Part shown: positions 25,629-35,643 of the stretch, one piece after another | Numbering within the stretch: position 1 is the stretch's first letter | How the letters are laid out: the number at the start of each line of letters is the position of its first letter | DNA from: Shewanella intestini | Lineage (GTDB): Bacteria > Pseudomonadota > Gammaproteobacteria > Enterobacterales > Shewanellaceae | NCBI RefSeq assembly: GCF_018221465.1 | Contig: NZ_JAAIKR010000015.1 | Coordinates: 62,001-126,000 of the forward strand | Direction of reading: 5' to 3' | Length of the DNA stretch: 64,000 bases | Program-made: the position numbers and the translations under genes | The notes under the pieces: model-generated | Seen by the model: the letters and a program-made list of their open reading frames with translations, nothing else | The model's database searches: none | What the model was told of the DNA's origin: nothing

Positions 25629-25740
25629 CAAACAAGAATAGGCCGCGCGCCGCCGCGTCCTTATCACCATTTTTATTTTCATTACGCGCGATATGAAGTA
25701 TTAGCGTTGCCATCTTTGGGCTTAAACTGGGGCGTTAGGT
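25623..25740 (+). repeat. attC recombination site of an integron gene cassette
   Basis: The site opens with ACCTAAC (25623-25629) and closes with GTTAGGT (25734-25740). These are perfect reverse complements and match the RYYYAAC and GTTRRRY consensus cores. The 118-bp length is within the attC range, and the interior contains imperfectly paired G+C-rich and AT-rich arms. No integrase gene is in the window, so this is an isolated cassette. Confidence 0.8.
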
Positions 25741-25784
25741 TGTGTCAGGGAGTGTGAGCGTTACAATAATTAAATTCCAGACAC

Positions 25785-25811
25785 AAAAAAGCCAGCAAAT
25801 CTGCTGGCTTT
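25785..25811 (-). terminator. Rho-independent terminator of acnB
   Basis: The minus-strand stem GCCAGCA/TGCTGGC with a 4-nt loop is followed by six T. Confidence 0.95.
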
Positions 25812-25849
25812 CAATTTATGATTTACACCGACACATTAACCCATGTGGT

Positions 25850-28447
25850 TTAAACTGCAGTTTGAAAAATCACGCTGTCAGCTTTCTTAGTGTAAGACTC
25901 AATTTCATCAAAGTTCAAGTAACGGTAGGTGTCAGCAGCTGTTGCATCTAACTCTTTGGCATATTCTTGATACTCAGCAGGAGACGGTAAACGACCTAAC
26001 AGTGCAGCTACAGCAGCTAGTTCAGCAGAAGCTAAGTAAACATTTGCGCCTGTACCTAAACGGTTCGGGAAGTTACGCGTCGAGGTTGATACGACGGTTG
26101 AGTTCTCAGCAACACGTGCTTGGTTACCCATACACAGTGAACAACCTGGGATCTCAATTCGTGCACCAACACGGCCAAAGATGGCGTAGTAGCCTTCTTC
26201 TGTGAGTTGATCTTTATCCATCTTCGTTGGCGGTGCAATCCACAAACGCGTTGGTAACGTTGTCGCGAACTTATCTAGCATCTTACCGGTTGCGCGGAAG
26301 TGACCAATGTTAGTCATGCAAGAGCCAACGAATACTTCGTCGATTTTAGTATCAACAACTGATGATAATAATACTGCGTCATCTGGGTCATTCGGTGCAC
26401 AAAGAATGGGCTCTTTAATGTCAGCTAAATCGATTTCGATAACTTCAGCGTATTCTGCATCGCTATCAGCATCCATCAGCTCTGGATTAGCAATCCACTC
26501 TTGCATGCATTTAACACGGCGCTCAATCGTACGACGGTCGCCATAGCCTTCAGAAATCATCCACTTCAACATCACGATGTTTGAGTTTAGGTATTCAATG
26601 ATAGGCTCTTTATCTAGCTTAATGGTACAACCTGCCGCGCTACGCTCAGCTGATGCGTCAGATAATTCGAATGCTTGCTCAACTTTTAGTTGCTCAAGAC
26701 CTTCAATTTCTAATACACGACCGGAGAATGCATTGATTTTGCCTTTCTTCTCAACGGTTAACAGCCCCATTTCAATTGCTTTTAACGGGATGGAATGCAC
26801 AAGGTCACGTAATGTAATACCCGGTTGCATCTCACCTTTAAAGCGCACCAAAATTGACTCTGGCATATCAAGCGGCATCACACCTGTTGCAGCAGCAAAT
26901 GCGACTAAACCAGAACCTGCGGGGAATGAAATACCAATTGGGAAACGAGTATGTGAATCACCACCAGTCCCTACAGTATCAGGCAATAACATACGGTTTA
27001 ACCAAGAGTGAATGACCCCGTCACCTGGACGAAGCGCAACACCACCACGGTTCATGATGAAATCTGGCAATGTTTGATGCGTGTTCACATCAATGGGTTT
27101 TGGATATGCTGCGGTGTGACAAAAAGATTGCATGGTTAAGTCAGCGCTAAAGCCTAAACACGCTAAATCTTTTAATTCATCGCGCGTCATTGGACCGGTC
27201 GTATCTTGCGAACCAACGGAGGTCATTTTAGGTTCACAATATTGGCCAGGACGAACCCCTGTTACGCCGCATGCTTTGCCCACCATTTTCTGGGCAAGGG
27301 TGTAACCTTTACCAGAATCGGCCACATCACTTGGGCGAACAAACACATCTGACACACCTAGACCTAAGGTCTCGCGCGCACGGTCGGTTAAACCACGGCC
27401 AATAATTAATGGAATACGTCCACCAGCGCGTACTTCATCAAGCAGTACATCTGTTTTGAGTTCAAAGGTAGAAATGACTTCACCGCTACCATTGCGCTTA
27501 ACCACGCCTTCATATGGATAAATGTCGATAACATCGCCCATTTCCATTTTACTAACGTCAAGTTCAATTGGCAGTGCACCAGCATCTTCCATTGTGTTAA
27601 AGAAGATTGGCGCGATTTTGCCACCTAAACAGAAACCACCAGCGCGTTTGTTAGGTACATTGGGGATATCATCACCCATAAACCATAGCACTGAGTTAGT
27701 TGCTGATTTACGTGAAGAACCTGTACCCACAACGTCGCCGACATAAACTAATGGGTTACCTTTCGCTTTAAGGGCTTCAATTTCTTTAATTGGGCCAACC
27801 GTACCGGCAACATCTGGCACAATACCGTCACGGGCATTTTTAAGCATGGCTAATGCATGCAGTGGAATATCAGGACGTGACCAAGCATCAGGCGCTGGAG
27901 ATAAGTCATCGGTGTTGGTTTCACCTGACACTTTAAACACAGTGAGTGAAATTTTTTCAGCTAATTTTGGACGACTTAAGAACCAATCTGCTTGTGCCCA
28001 CGAGTTAACGATTTGCTTGGCAAAGTCGTTACCGGCTTGCATTTTTTCTACCACGTCGTGGTAAGCATCAAACATTAATAAGGTATTTGATAAGGCTTTT
28101 ACTGCGATAGGCGCCAGTGCGTCATTGTTTAACTGCGCAATCAATGGCTCAATATTGTAACCACCTTGCATAGTACCAAGCAGTTCAGTGGCGCGTTCTG
28201 CGCTTAAAATAGGAGACGTTACTGCGCCTTTAGCAACAGCGTCTAAAAAGGCTGCTTTTACGTAGGCAGCTTCATCAACACCAGGGGGAATACGGTTTTC
28301 TAATAAGTCGAGAATGACCGCTTCTTCACCCGCAGGTGGAGTTTCAATTAACTTAACCAGCTCAGACACTTGTTGTGAATCTAATGGCTTAGGGACTACG
28401 CCCTCTGCAGCACGCTCTTCGACGTGTTTACGATATGCTTCTAGCAC
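25850..28447 (-). CDS. acnB: Aconitate hydratase B
   Basis: AcnB interconverts citrate and isocitrate in the TCA cycle and can bind mRNA when its iron-sulfur cluster is lost. The 865 residues match the AcnB length, with the HEAT-like N-terminal domain (from [17 protein letters not shown]), the swivel domain and the catalytic domains. Cluster cysteines lie in [17 protein letters not shown] and [14 protein letters not shown]. It ends at a strong terminator next to the cassette attC site. Upstream is a good promoter with a CRP-like site. Confidence 0.98.
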   Translation of the reverse strand: MLEAYRKHVEERAAEGVVPKPLDSQQVSELVKLIETPPAGEEAVILDLLENRIPPGVDEAAYVKAAFLDAVAKGAVTSPILSAERATELLGTMQGGYNIEPLIAQLNNDALAPIAVKALSNTLLMFDAYHDVVEKMQAGNDFAKQIVNSWAQADWFLSRPKLAEKISLTVFKVSGETNTDDLSPAPDAWSRPDIPLHALAMLKNARDGIVPDVAGTVGPIKEIEALKAKGNPLVYVGDVVGTGSSRKSATNSVLWFMGDDIPNVPNKRAGGFCLGGKIAPIFFNTMEDAGALPIELDVSKMEMGDVIDIYPYEGVVKRNGSGEVISTFELKTDVLLDEVRAGGRIPLIIGRGLTDRARETLGLGVSDVFVRPSDVADSGKGYTLAQKMVGKACGVTGVRPGQYCEPKMTSVGSQDTTGPMTRDELKDLACLGFSADLTMQSFCHTAAYPKPIDVNTHQTLPDFIMNRGGVALRPGDGVIHSWLNRMLLPDTVGTGGDSHTRFPIGISFPAGSGLVAFAAATGVMPLDMPESILVRFKGEMQPGITLRDLVHSIPLKAIEMGLLTVEKKGKINAFSGRVLEIEGLEQLKVEQAFELSDASAERSAAGCTIKLDKEPIIEYLNSNIVMLKWMISEGYGDRRTIERRVKCMQEWIANPELMDADSDAEYAEVIEIDLADIKEPILCAPNDPDDAVLLSSVVDTKIDEVFVGSCMTNIGHFRATGKMLDKFATTLPTRLWIAPPTKMDKDQLTEEGYYAIFGRVGARIEIPGCSLCMGNQARVAENSTVVSTSTRNFPNRLGTGANVYLASAELAAVAALLGRLPSPAEYQEYAKELDATAADTYRYLNFDEIESYTKKADSVIFQTAV

Positions 28448-28546
28448 GGCAACATTCCTCTTTGTTTTGCGCCTTACGGCGAAACCTAGTGCGTCTTCAA
28501 TGTCGCACCAACAATTCCACAGGTTCGGGCTTGAAATCCGACCCGC

Positions 28547-28585
28547 AGTATACTACAGCTTTGAAAAAGTATGAATCTGATCACA
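28547..28585 (-). promoter_or_regulatory. acnB promoter with CRP-like site
   Basis: On the minus strand, TTCATA (28570-28575), 17 bp and TATACT (28547-28552) form a promoter. TATGA-N6-TCACA (28570-28585) matches the CRP consensus and overlaps the -35, near a class II activator position. The leader to the start codon is about 95 nt. No other feature was recognised in 28590-28854, which should also hold the hxpB promoter. Confidence 0.5.
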
Positions 28586-28854
28586 CTCTAAGAAACACGA
28601 AAACACCCAGTGATACTGCCTCACTAAGTCAATTTAACATAAGGATCAGCTTCTCAAAAGCAAACAACAGTTTAAAACATTATTAAAACTAATTAAAAAC
28701 ATATACTTAAAAAGTGGACGTATTTAAAATTTTATCTTATCTATCCGCTAAAAAATCAGCACCTCTTTTTTAAAAAATGTTAATTTAATGCTGACTAACT
28801 TGCGTTAACCGCGACGCGTTACCGCTGTGAAAACTGAATATATATAGGTTATTA

Positions 28855-29520
28855 ATGAATATTAAAGCAATTATATTTGATATGGACGGCGTAATAATTG
28901 ATTCAGAACCGGCGTGGCAAGCTGCTGAACTAGCCGTTTTTAATCAACTGGGATTACACCTGCAGCCTACCGATGTAGAGCAAACTATTGGCCTACGCAT
29001 TGACCAAGTTGTCGATTATTGGCAGCAACGAAAACCATGGCAGCCCTATAATAATCAGCAGACCGCACAAGACATTACCGCTAAGGTAGTGGCATATATT
29101 AGTGAGCAAGGCCAAGCGCTCACAGGTATTGAGCAGGCATTAAAGTGGAGCAAAGAAAATGGCTTAAAAATCGGCTTAGCCACGTCATCTCCGCGCTATA
29201 TCATTGATGCTGTATTGGAAAAATTGCAGCTAAACAACACATTTAATGCAATCACCTCGGCAGAGCATTTGCCCTATGGTAAACCACACCCTGAAGTCTA
29301 TTTAAACTGCGCTAGCGCCTTAAATGTTAACCCGCAGCATTGCATCGCAATTGAAGATTCATTTAATGGTTTAGTGGCAGCGCGGGCGGCGAATATGCAA
29401 ACTATCGCCATTCCTGAGGCCCGTTTTGCCCATGAATCTACCTGGAGTATCGCCCACCACCAGCTCAAAGATGCCAACACCATTAGCAGTACATTAACTG
29501 CGTATTACCACCTAGGTTGA
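28855..29520 (+). CDS. hxpB: HAD-superfamily sugar/hexitol phosphatase (YniC/HxpB-like)
   Basis: The 221-residue protein belongs to HAD subfamily IA. Motif I is FDMDGVIIDSEPAW (nucleophile and acid Asp), motif II is LATSSP, motif III Lys is in LPYGKPHPEVYL and motif IV is IAIEDSFNG. Its closest recognised relative is E. coli YniC/HxpB, which dephosphorylates 2-deoxyglucose 6-phosphate and hexitol phosphates; GLRIDQVVDYW and PYGKPHPEVYLNCA match it closely. The gene is monocistronic and divergent from acnB. Confidence 0.85.
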   Translation: MNIKAIIFDMDGVIIDSEPAWQAAELAVFNQLGLHLQPTDVEQTIGLRIDQVVDYWQQRKPWQPYNNQQTAQDITAKVVAYISEQGQALTGIEQALKWSKENGLKIGLATSSPRYIIDAVLEKLQLNNTFNAITSAEHLPYGKPHPEVYLNCASALNVNPQHCIAIEDSFNGLVAARAANMQTIAIPEARFAHESTWSIAHHQLKDANTISSTLTAYYHLG

Positions 29521-29593
29521 TTGTTTTGGCGTTAATGAATGAATTTGTTGTTTTACTTAACCCTGGCTGCCTCGTGACAGCGTAAGCAGGCAA

Positions 29594-29621
29594 GAAAAAA
29601 GGGCGCTAATTCGCCCTTTTT
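29594..29621. terminator. Bidirectional terminator between hxpB and the patatin gene
   Basis: The AAAAAAGGGCG/CGCCCTTTTT stem has A and T runs on opposite sides and serves two convergent genes. Confidence 0.92.
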
Positions 29622-29647
29622 AGTGCCTTTTTTATTATCAAGGCCAA

Positions 29648-31966
29648 CTAGAAGTTTTTACCAATAAATAAGTAAAATGCTTGCTCACCCGTATCGGTAA
29701 AACCAAAACCGAGTGCTGCAGGCCCCCAGTCAGTGTCGGTTCCAAGATATAAACTGCTTGAATAGATGAGATCTTTGATATCCATATCTCCGCGCGTTTG
29801 CCACACATTACCGGCCTCTAAACTGGTACCTAAATACACTGGCAACTCGGTAAAGGTCAGCGCACCACTTAAATCATACTGATATAAAATGGCAGCAAAG
29901 ACTTTATGCGCCCCAGTTAAGGCTTGCTTGTGGTAACCCGACAAATTTAAAAAGCCCCCCAGTTCTGATGGATGAACGGTAAAGCCGTTTTCACTATCGG
30001 CAGTGGCAACCTCCGCTTTCCCCACAATCGCGTGATTACCTAAGTTTAGCGCCCCTTTCCAGTCGGCTTCAAACTCCCAACTTACGCCATCTTTGGTCGG
30101 TAAACTGGTGTCATTGAAGTGTTCGTCACGTGCGCGAGTAATAAAGGTGAAACGATTGCCTTCGGTTGGGAAACTAATCGAATTAAGCGTGTCGTAAGCG
30201 ACCTTAAAGTACCCCCCCCATGATTGATATATTAATGTTTGTGGTAAATAGTAATCTTCTTCAATACGCCCACGTTCAAATAACGAACCTATTTCTAATA
30301 AGCCTTTATTCGAAAAGTTAATCCCGACGCCCACATTAACGTTGCCGACATTGTTATCTAAGTCGTGAATTTTTTCGTTGTTTTGATAAAGCGACCATTT
30401 TTTACTGTCGTATTGTACCCGTGCCAAGCTATAAAAACGCTGGTCATTATCTAACGGTTGATAAAACTCAGTGGCCAACATTGAACGATAACCTAGCTCC
30501 ACCTCATTACGCCATTCACCGCCAAAGGGCGTTAAGTCAGTCATGGTATAAGCCATGCTAAAGGTCATGGCAGACTCTAAAGTAAAGTCATCTTCCCAAT
30601 TAAAACCCGCTTGGAAATAATTTGGCCCCCACGACTTGCCTTTGGTGGTAACCGTTAACTTTCGCCCTGTTGGGGTGTCAGTAAATTCAGCATCAACACG
30701 TTCAAATTTATTCAATGCATATAAGCGCTTAAGGGCGGCGTCGAGTTGAACCTTGGTAATGACTTCTCCGACGTGAAAATCAAGCGTTTCTTGTAATAAA
30801 CGCTGACTGACTTTGGAGTCGTTATCGAAATTAATTGCCATTAATGGGCGTTTAATCGGGTCACTCCACAGTTGGCGGCGTTGCTGTTTTTTATCAAGGT
30901 ATTGTTGATATTCTTGATCGCTTACTGACAATTTTTGCAATGCTGATAAGTGTAAATTTGCCGCTTCTATACCCACTTTAAGCGCCTGAGGCATAATGGT
31001 GAAATCAGTGGTGCTCATGTCGTCAATAGCAGGGCGAATCAAAATATCGTGCGAGCTTAATAAGGCTTTTTGTTTGGTTGCACTGGCTTGCGTCAAGATA
31101 GTCGACAGTTGTTCAAGTACCGAAATAGCACTGTCTAACGACTCTTTACCGGCTAGCGGCGAGCCAATATCGACCGCAATAACAATATCTGCGCCCATGG
31201 CTTTGACCACATCAACAGGCATGTTGTTGGCAATGCCGCCATCAACCAATAATTTACCGTCCATTTCACTTGGTTGCAGCGCACCTGGCACGGTGGCAGA
31301 GGCTTGCATGGCTTTAACAATACTGCCTTTACTTAATACCACCGCTTTACTGGACGCCAAGTCAGTCGCCACTGCGCGATAAGGAATAGATAACGAGTCA
31401 AAATCGCCATACTGTTCAATTAAGTCCGTTGATTGCCTTAGCAGCAGTGACATGGTTTGGCCGCGTAATAAGCCACCGGGCAAGGTCACTTTACCGTCAT
31501 TAAAACCTAAGTTAAGTGGAATATTAAACCGGTCGCGCAACTGCTTGTCACGATAACTTAAATCTTCGCGCGCGATAGTGTCAGAGTAGCCTTCAGCCCA
31601 ATTACTATTGAACATGATTTTTTCAATCTCATCGGCGCTATAACCCATCGCGTACATGCCGCCCACATATGAGCCAATACTAGTGCCAGCAATGTAGTCT
31701 ACCGGGATATGATTCGCCTCAAGTACTTTAAGCACCCCAATATGCGCAGCCCCTTTTGCCCCGCCGCCACTAAGCACTAAACCAATCGTTGGCCGACTAT
31801 GAGCATGGGTTGCATTATTTGGAGAATAGCCAGAATCATCTTTGGCGTAAATTGCGGAGTTTTGATAGTCAGTGGGCGTGTCTTTTAAGGTCTTTTCTGC
31901 CAATACATTAGTAGAAAAGAGTAAAAGGCTTAGGCAGAATGCTAGAGATAATCGGACTAATAGCAT
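29648..31966 (-). CDS. Patatin-like phospholipase with outer-membrane beta-barrel (PlpD-like, type Vd)
   Basis: The 772-residue protein has a signal peptide (LSLAFCLSLLLFSTNVLA) and then a patatin domain (about residues 55-250). That domain contains LVLSGGGAKGAAHIGVLKVL (oxyanion loop), GTSIGSYVGG (nucleophile Ser) and LLVDGGIANNMPV (catalytic Asp). A POTRA-like module follows (about 370-445), then a C-terminal 16-strand-type barrel ending FYLFIGKNF with a terminal Phe. This is the layout of PlpD-type autotransporters, which present a lipase at the cell surface. GGAAG lies five bases before the chosen ATG; a TTG four codons earlier is unlikely. It is convergent with hxpB. Confidence 0.9.
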   Translation of the reverse strand: MLLVRLSLAFCLSLLLFSTNVLAEKTLKDTPTDYQNSAIYAKDDSGYSPNNATHAHSRPTIGLVLSGGGAKGAAHIGVLKVLEANHIPVDYIAGTSIGSYVGGMYAMGYSADEIEKIMFNSNWAEGYSDTIAREDLSYRDKQLRDRFNIPLNLGFNDGKVTLPGGLLRGQTMSLLLRQSTDLIEQYGDFDSLSIPYRAVATDLASSKAVVLSKGSIVKAMQASATVPGALQPSEMDGKLLVDGGIANNMPVDVVKAMGADIVIAVDIGSPLAGKESLDSAISVLEQLSTILTQASATKQKALLSSHDILIRPAIDDMSTTDFTIMPQALKVGIEAANLHLSALQKLSVSDQEYQQYLDKKQQRRQLWSDPIKRPLMAINFDNDSKVSQRLLQETLDFHVGEVITKVQLDAALKRLYALNKFERVDAEFTDTPTGRKLTVTTKGKSWGPNYFQAGFNWEDDFTLESAMTFSMAYTMTDLTPFGGEWRNEVELGYRSMLATEFYQPLDNDQRFYSLARVQYDSKKWSLYQNNEKIHDLDNNVGNVNVGVGINFSNKGLLEIGSLFERGRIEEDYYLPQTLIYQSWGGYFKVAYDTLNSISFPTEGNRFTFITRARDEHFNDTSLPTKDGVSWEFEADWKGALNLGNHAIVGKAEVATADSENGFTVHPSELGGFLNLSGYHKQALTGAHKVFAAILYQYDLSGALTFTELPVYLGTSLEAGNVWQTRGDMDIKDLIYSSSLYLGTDTDWGPAALGFGFTDTGEQAFYLFIGKNF

Positions 31967-32103
31967 GTTGGCTTCCAATGCGCTTAAAGAGTAAATACTG
32001 TCATTCTATCAAATAAATACTCTTCACGGTTGAGCTTTAATGATGGTTTTTTCCTATGCTGATAGCACGCTAAACCTAAACGGTTTTGGCGCGCATCGTT
32101 CTG

Positions 32104-35100
32104 TTAATTATCCTCGTCATCAATAATGTTCAAATACCTGTCTAGTGCTTGGCGCGGCATAGGTTTAGCAAAGTAATAACCTTGAATAATGTAACAACCA
32201 CGCCCAAATACTTGCTCTAGTTGTTCTTTGGTTTCAATCCCTTCTGCCACCACGTCTAACTTCAAGTTACGCGCCAACTCGGTAATACTGCTCACTATCG
32301 CTTGGTCTTTTTTATTCGCACCAATATCAATTAAGAACGAGCGATCAATTTTTAACGTATTGACCTCAAAGTTACGCAGATAAGCCAGTGACGAATAACC
32401 TGTACCAAAGTCGTCAATAGCGACTTCAATGCCGAGCTTTTTCAGTTTCGACAAGTTTTCTGTCGCCAGTTGCAGCTCTTTCATTAATACCCCTTCAGTA
32501 ATTTCAAGGGCGAGATTTTCGGCTTTCATGCCAGTTTCAAGCATAATGCAGGTCAACACATCGATAAAATCTGTTTGCCTAAAGTGCACGGCCGAAACGT
32601 TAACTGACAACCTAAACGGTTGGTCAATTTTATCGCGCCAGCGCGCACCGTCTATACAAGCTTGCCGTAATACCCAACGATCAATTTGCACAATCAAGCC
32701 ACTGGCTTCTGCCACACTAATAAACACATCAGGTCTTATGTTACCCTCTCGTGGATGATGCCAACGAATAAGCGCTTCCATGCCAACAAATTTGTCATCG
32801 TGAAGAATGTTTACTTGCGGTTGGTAGTGCAATTCAAATTCTTTTAAATCAATTGCTTTACGTAAGTCGGCTTCAAGTCGTAAATGATAAAGTGATGCAG
32901 AATTGCGCTCGGCGGAGTAATACCTAAACAATCCTCGGCCTTCTTCTTTGGCATGGTACATCGCCAAATCGGCATTTTTAATTAAGGTTTCCGAGTCGAT
33001 ACTGTCGTCGGGCCAAATACTGATACCAATACTGGTGGAAATGAAGAACTCTCGCCCTTGTAAATGAAATGGCGCTTCAATGCGTTGCAATAGTTTTTCA
33101 GCATGTTGATTAATCTGGTCCACGCCATCAACCCCGCGCAGTAGTACGACAAATTCATCGCCACCAAATCGGCACAGAAGATGGTTTTGTGACAGGCATG
33201 CTTGCAAGCGTTTCGCCGCCTCCACTAATAATGCATCGCCCATACTATGACCATAAGAGTCATTAACATGCTTAAAACGGTCTAAATCTAAAAATAACAG
33301 TGCAACTTTTTCTTTACTGGGATTAGGCTGGTTGATAATTTTCGATAACTGCCTTGAGAACATCGAACGATTGGCAAGGCCGGTTAATGTATCCCTATTA
33401 GCCAAGTTTTTAAGATCTAACACGTTTTGCTTGCGCTCAGTGATATCAGAAAACACCACCACATAATGTTGCGGTAAGCCTTGGCTGTTAAGCATCATTG
33501 AAATGTTTAACCATACAGGGCATGTGGAGTTGTCTACTCGCTTAAATTGCCGCTCACCACGCCAGTTATTTTCTTGGCCAAAGAGTTGGTCGATGATCAA
33601 TGGTTTACCGCCGCTGACCACAAGGTCTGAAAACGCCGTGGTGATAAGCTCTTCTTCACGGGATCTCAAGATAAGGTTCGCCGCAGCATTGCTGACTTTA
33701 ATATTGCCTTTATCGCCTAAAATCAACATACCTTCAGAGGTGTTTTCAAAGGCTTCTGCCAGTAATTGAATTTCACTTTCTAGCTGCTTTTGTTGGGTGA
33801 CATCAGTAAAAATACCCACGGCCCGTTCTAAGCGCCCTGTCGTGGTGTTAAACGACACTGCTCGGCCGCGAATACGTAACCAGCGCCATTGCGTGTCAGA
33901 ATATCGAAAGCGGTATTCGATATTAATCATATCTTTATTGCAGTCAATTAGCGTTTTCCATGCTTTGGTTGCGCGTTCAATATCATCTGGATGAATAGGT
34001 ATTTCACTTAAGTGACCTTCGGTTTTAATATTGGTACCCAAAATACCACCGCGGTTTTCAAGGTAAACTTTTTGAGTGGAACTTCGCCATTCCCATAAAT
34101 CGGAGTCACTGCCTTTGAGCGCTTGACGCAGTTGATCGTCACTTTCAATCAACGCTTGGTTAATACTTTTAAAGCGGTTGATTTGTTTATTGCGGAAAAT
34201 AATCACCGCAATACAAAGCAAGAAAAACAAGATGATGATGACGGCCTTAAACTCATAAGACCCCCACAGCGATTGTTCAACAGTAAACGAGTAAGTAAAT
34301 GGGGTGTCTGTCCACACGCTGTTGCGCATGTATTTGAGCTCTAAGGTATAGTGACCGGCATTAAGCCCTGAGATATTGATTTGTGACTGGCCTTCTAGCA
34401 AGAAGTAACTGCCCTTTTTTTTGCCTTGTTGGTTTAATCGGTACTGTAAGGTAATGGGTTTAGGGTCTAAAAAGTCTAATGACGCAATGTGAAAGCTTAG
34501 TAAGCGAGCACCGGGTTTTATCGACAAGTTTTGTTTTGGCACTAAGCTCATGGTTTTAGTGCCATCATAATAAACGGATACCGATTCGAGGATGATTTGA
34601 TCTTTGGTACTATCACTTTTGAGCAATTGCGGGTCAATCAGCATGGCTCCATGAGGTGTTCCGACAAATAAGCCAAGATCTTCACGGTAAAAAATCGCTG
34701 ATTCATTGAGTTCATCTGAAATCATGCCGTCTCGCAAAGGAAAGCTTTCAATTTGACCATTATCACGACTGACTTTAATGATCATGTCTTTGCAACCGAC
34801 AATATTGTCGGTTGCAGTTTGTGTTTGAAAGTAAATCACTTCGCAATTAACTTGCCATCGCTGATCGAGTCGGCTGATGGTATCTTGGTTAATATCGTAT
34901 TCGTAAATTCCGCTTTGAGTGGTTGATAACCAGAGCACATTGGGAGCAACTTCAAGTAAACCACTGATCTTCAAATTGGTATTAACGCGATTAAGCACAC
35001 TCATTTTAGAATGAAATGTTAACTGCTCATCCAAATAACCAAAATGGACACCGCTCACCCACAAACGACCTTGTCGGTCACGCAAAATATCACTCACCCA

Positions 35101-35643
35101 CAAGTCGCCTGCGGCCTCTCCCTGTAAGGGTAATCGAGATAACTCATTGCTATTTTTATCCCAAAAATGCAGCCCTAACGTACTTGGAAACCAATACCGC
35201 TGGCTGTCGTTTTCGTCTTGATAGACCTTGAGCACCACCCCATTTTCAAGCGATTGTTGTTGGCCAGTAAATTCGCCAAACGATTGGCTTTGATGATTAT
35301 GCTTATTAATAACATAAACGCCATTGGTGCCCGTCACGATGAGATGCTGTTCATCAAGTTCACCAATGTAATACACACTGTCACTGGCAAGAAAGTCTGC
35401 TAAGTTAATTGAGTGGCTTTGTTTTGTCTGCCTATCGACAACAGCGACACCACCATCTAACCCCAACCAAACTTTGTCTTCATCGCTGTATATTGACCAG
35501 ACTAATTCTGACGGTAATTCATAAGGTGGCAATGTGGTAAACGTGTCACGAATGAAGCCAGATGGCGGACTCAATAAGGCTAAGCGACCGCCAGAACTCC
35601 CCACCCATACTAAACCATTTTTATCCACGGCAAGGTCAAACAC
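32104..35643 (-). CDS. Propeller-PAS-PAS-GGDEF-EAL c-di-GMP protein, 3' part of a frameshifted gene
   Basis: This open frame (1179 codons) continues the protein begun at 36548. It contains the rest of a periplasmic beta-propeller (repeats such as GLVWVGSSGGRL), a Y_Y_Y domain (about 370-440), one membrane helix (about 455-475), two PAS domains (about 500-745), a diguanylate cyclase with intact RFGGDEF, and an EAL domain with MEALIRW, EITEGVLM, IDDFGTGYSSLAYL and VVAEGIET. Both c-di-GMP catalytic sites look complete. The listed start is only where the frame can restart. By sequence the true N terminus is in the -1 frame upstream, joined across the A run at 35663-35667. Confidence 0.85.
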   Translation of the reverse strand: MFDLAVDKNGLVWVGSSGGRLALLSPPSGFIRDTFTTLPPYELPSELVWSIYSDEDKVWLGLDGGVAVVDRQTKQSHSINLADFLASDSVYYIGELDEQHLIVTGTNGVYVINKHNHQSQSFGEFTGQQQSLENGVVLKVYQDENDSQRYWFPSTLGLHFWDKNSNELSRLPLQGEAAGDLWVSDILRDRQGRLWVSGVHFGYLDEQLTFHSKMSVLNRVNTNLKISGLLEVAPNVLWLSTTQSGIYEYDINQDTISRLDQRWQVNCEVIYFQTQTATDNIVGCKDMIIKVSRDNGQIESFPLRDGMISDELNESAIFYREDLGLFVGTPHGAMLIDPQLLKSDSTKDQIILESVSVYYDGTKTMSLVPKQNLSIKPGARLLSFHIASLDFLDPKPITLQYRLNQQGKKKGSYFLLEGQSQINISGLNAGHYTLELKYMRNSVWTDTPFTYSFTVEQSLWGSYEFKAVIIILFFLLCIAVIIFRNKQINRFKSINQALIESDDQLRQALKGSDSDLWEWRSSTQKVYLENRGGILGTNIKTEGHLSEIPIHPDDIERATKAWKTLIDCNKDMINIEYRFRYSDTQWRWLRIRGRAVSFNTTTGRLERAVGIFTDVTQQKQLESEIQLLAEAFENTSEGMLILGDKGNIKVSNAAANLILRSREEELITTAFSDLVVSGGKPLIIDQLFGQENNWRGERQFKRVDNSTCPVWLNISMMLNSQGLPQHYVVVFSDITERKQNVLDLKNLANRDTLTGLANRSMFSRQLSKIINQPNPSKEKVALLFLDLDRFKHVNDSYGHSMGDALLVEAAKRLQACLSQNHLLCRFGGDEFVVLLRGVDGVDQINQHAEKLLQRIEAPFHLQGREFFISTSIGISIWPDDSIDSETLIKNADLAMYHAKEEGRGLFRYYSAERNSASLYHLRLEADLRKAIDLKEFELHYQPQVNILHDDKFVGMEALIRWHHPREGNIRPDVFISVAEASGLIVQIDRWVLRQACIDGARWRDKIDQPFRLSVNVSAVHFRQTDFIDVLTCIMLETGMKAENLALEITEGVLMKELQLATENLSKLKKLGIEVAIDDFGTGYSSLAYLRNFEVNTLKIDRSFLIDIGANKKDQAIVSSITELARNLKLDVVAEGIETKEQLEQVFGRGCYIIQGYYFAKPMPRQALDRYLNIIDDEDN

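Noticed and set aside
26307-28064. Several plus-strand frames opposite acnB
   Set aside because: All are antisense shadows of the acnB coding sequence with skewed composition and no Shine-Dalgarno sequences.
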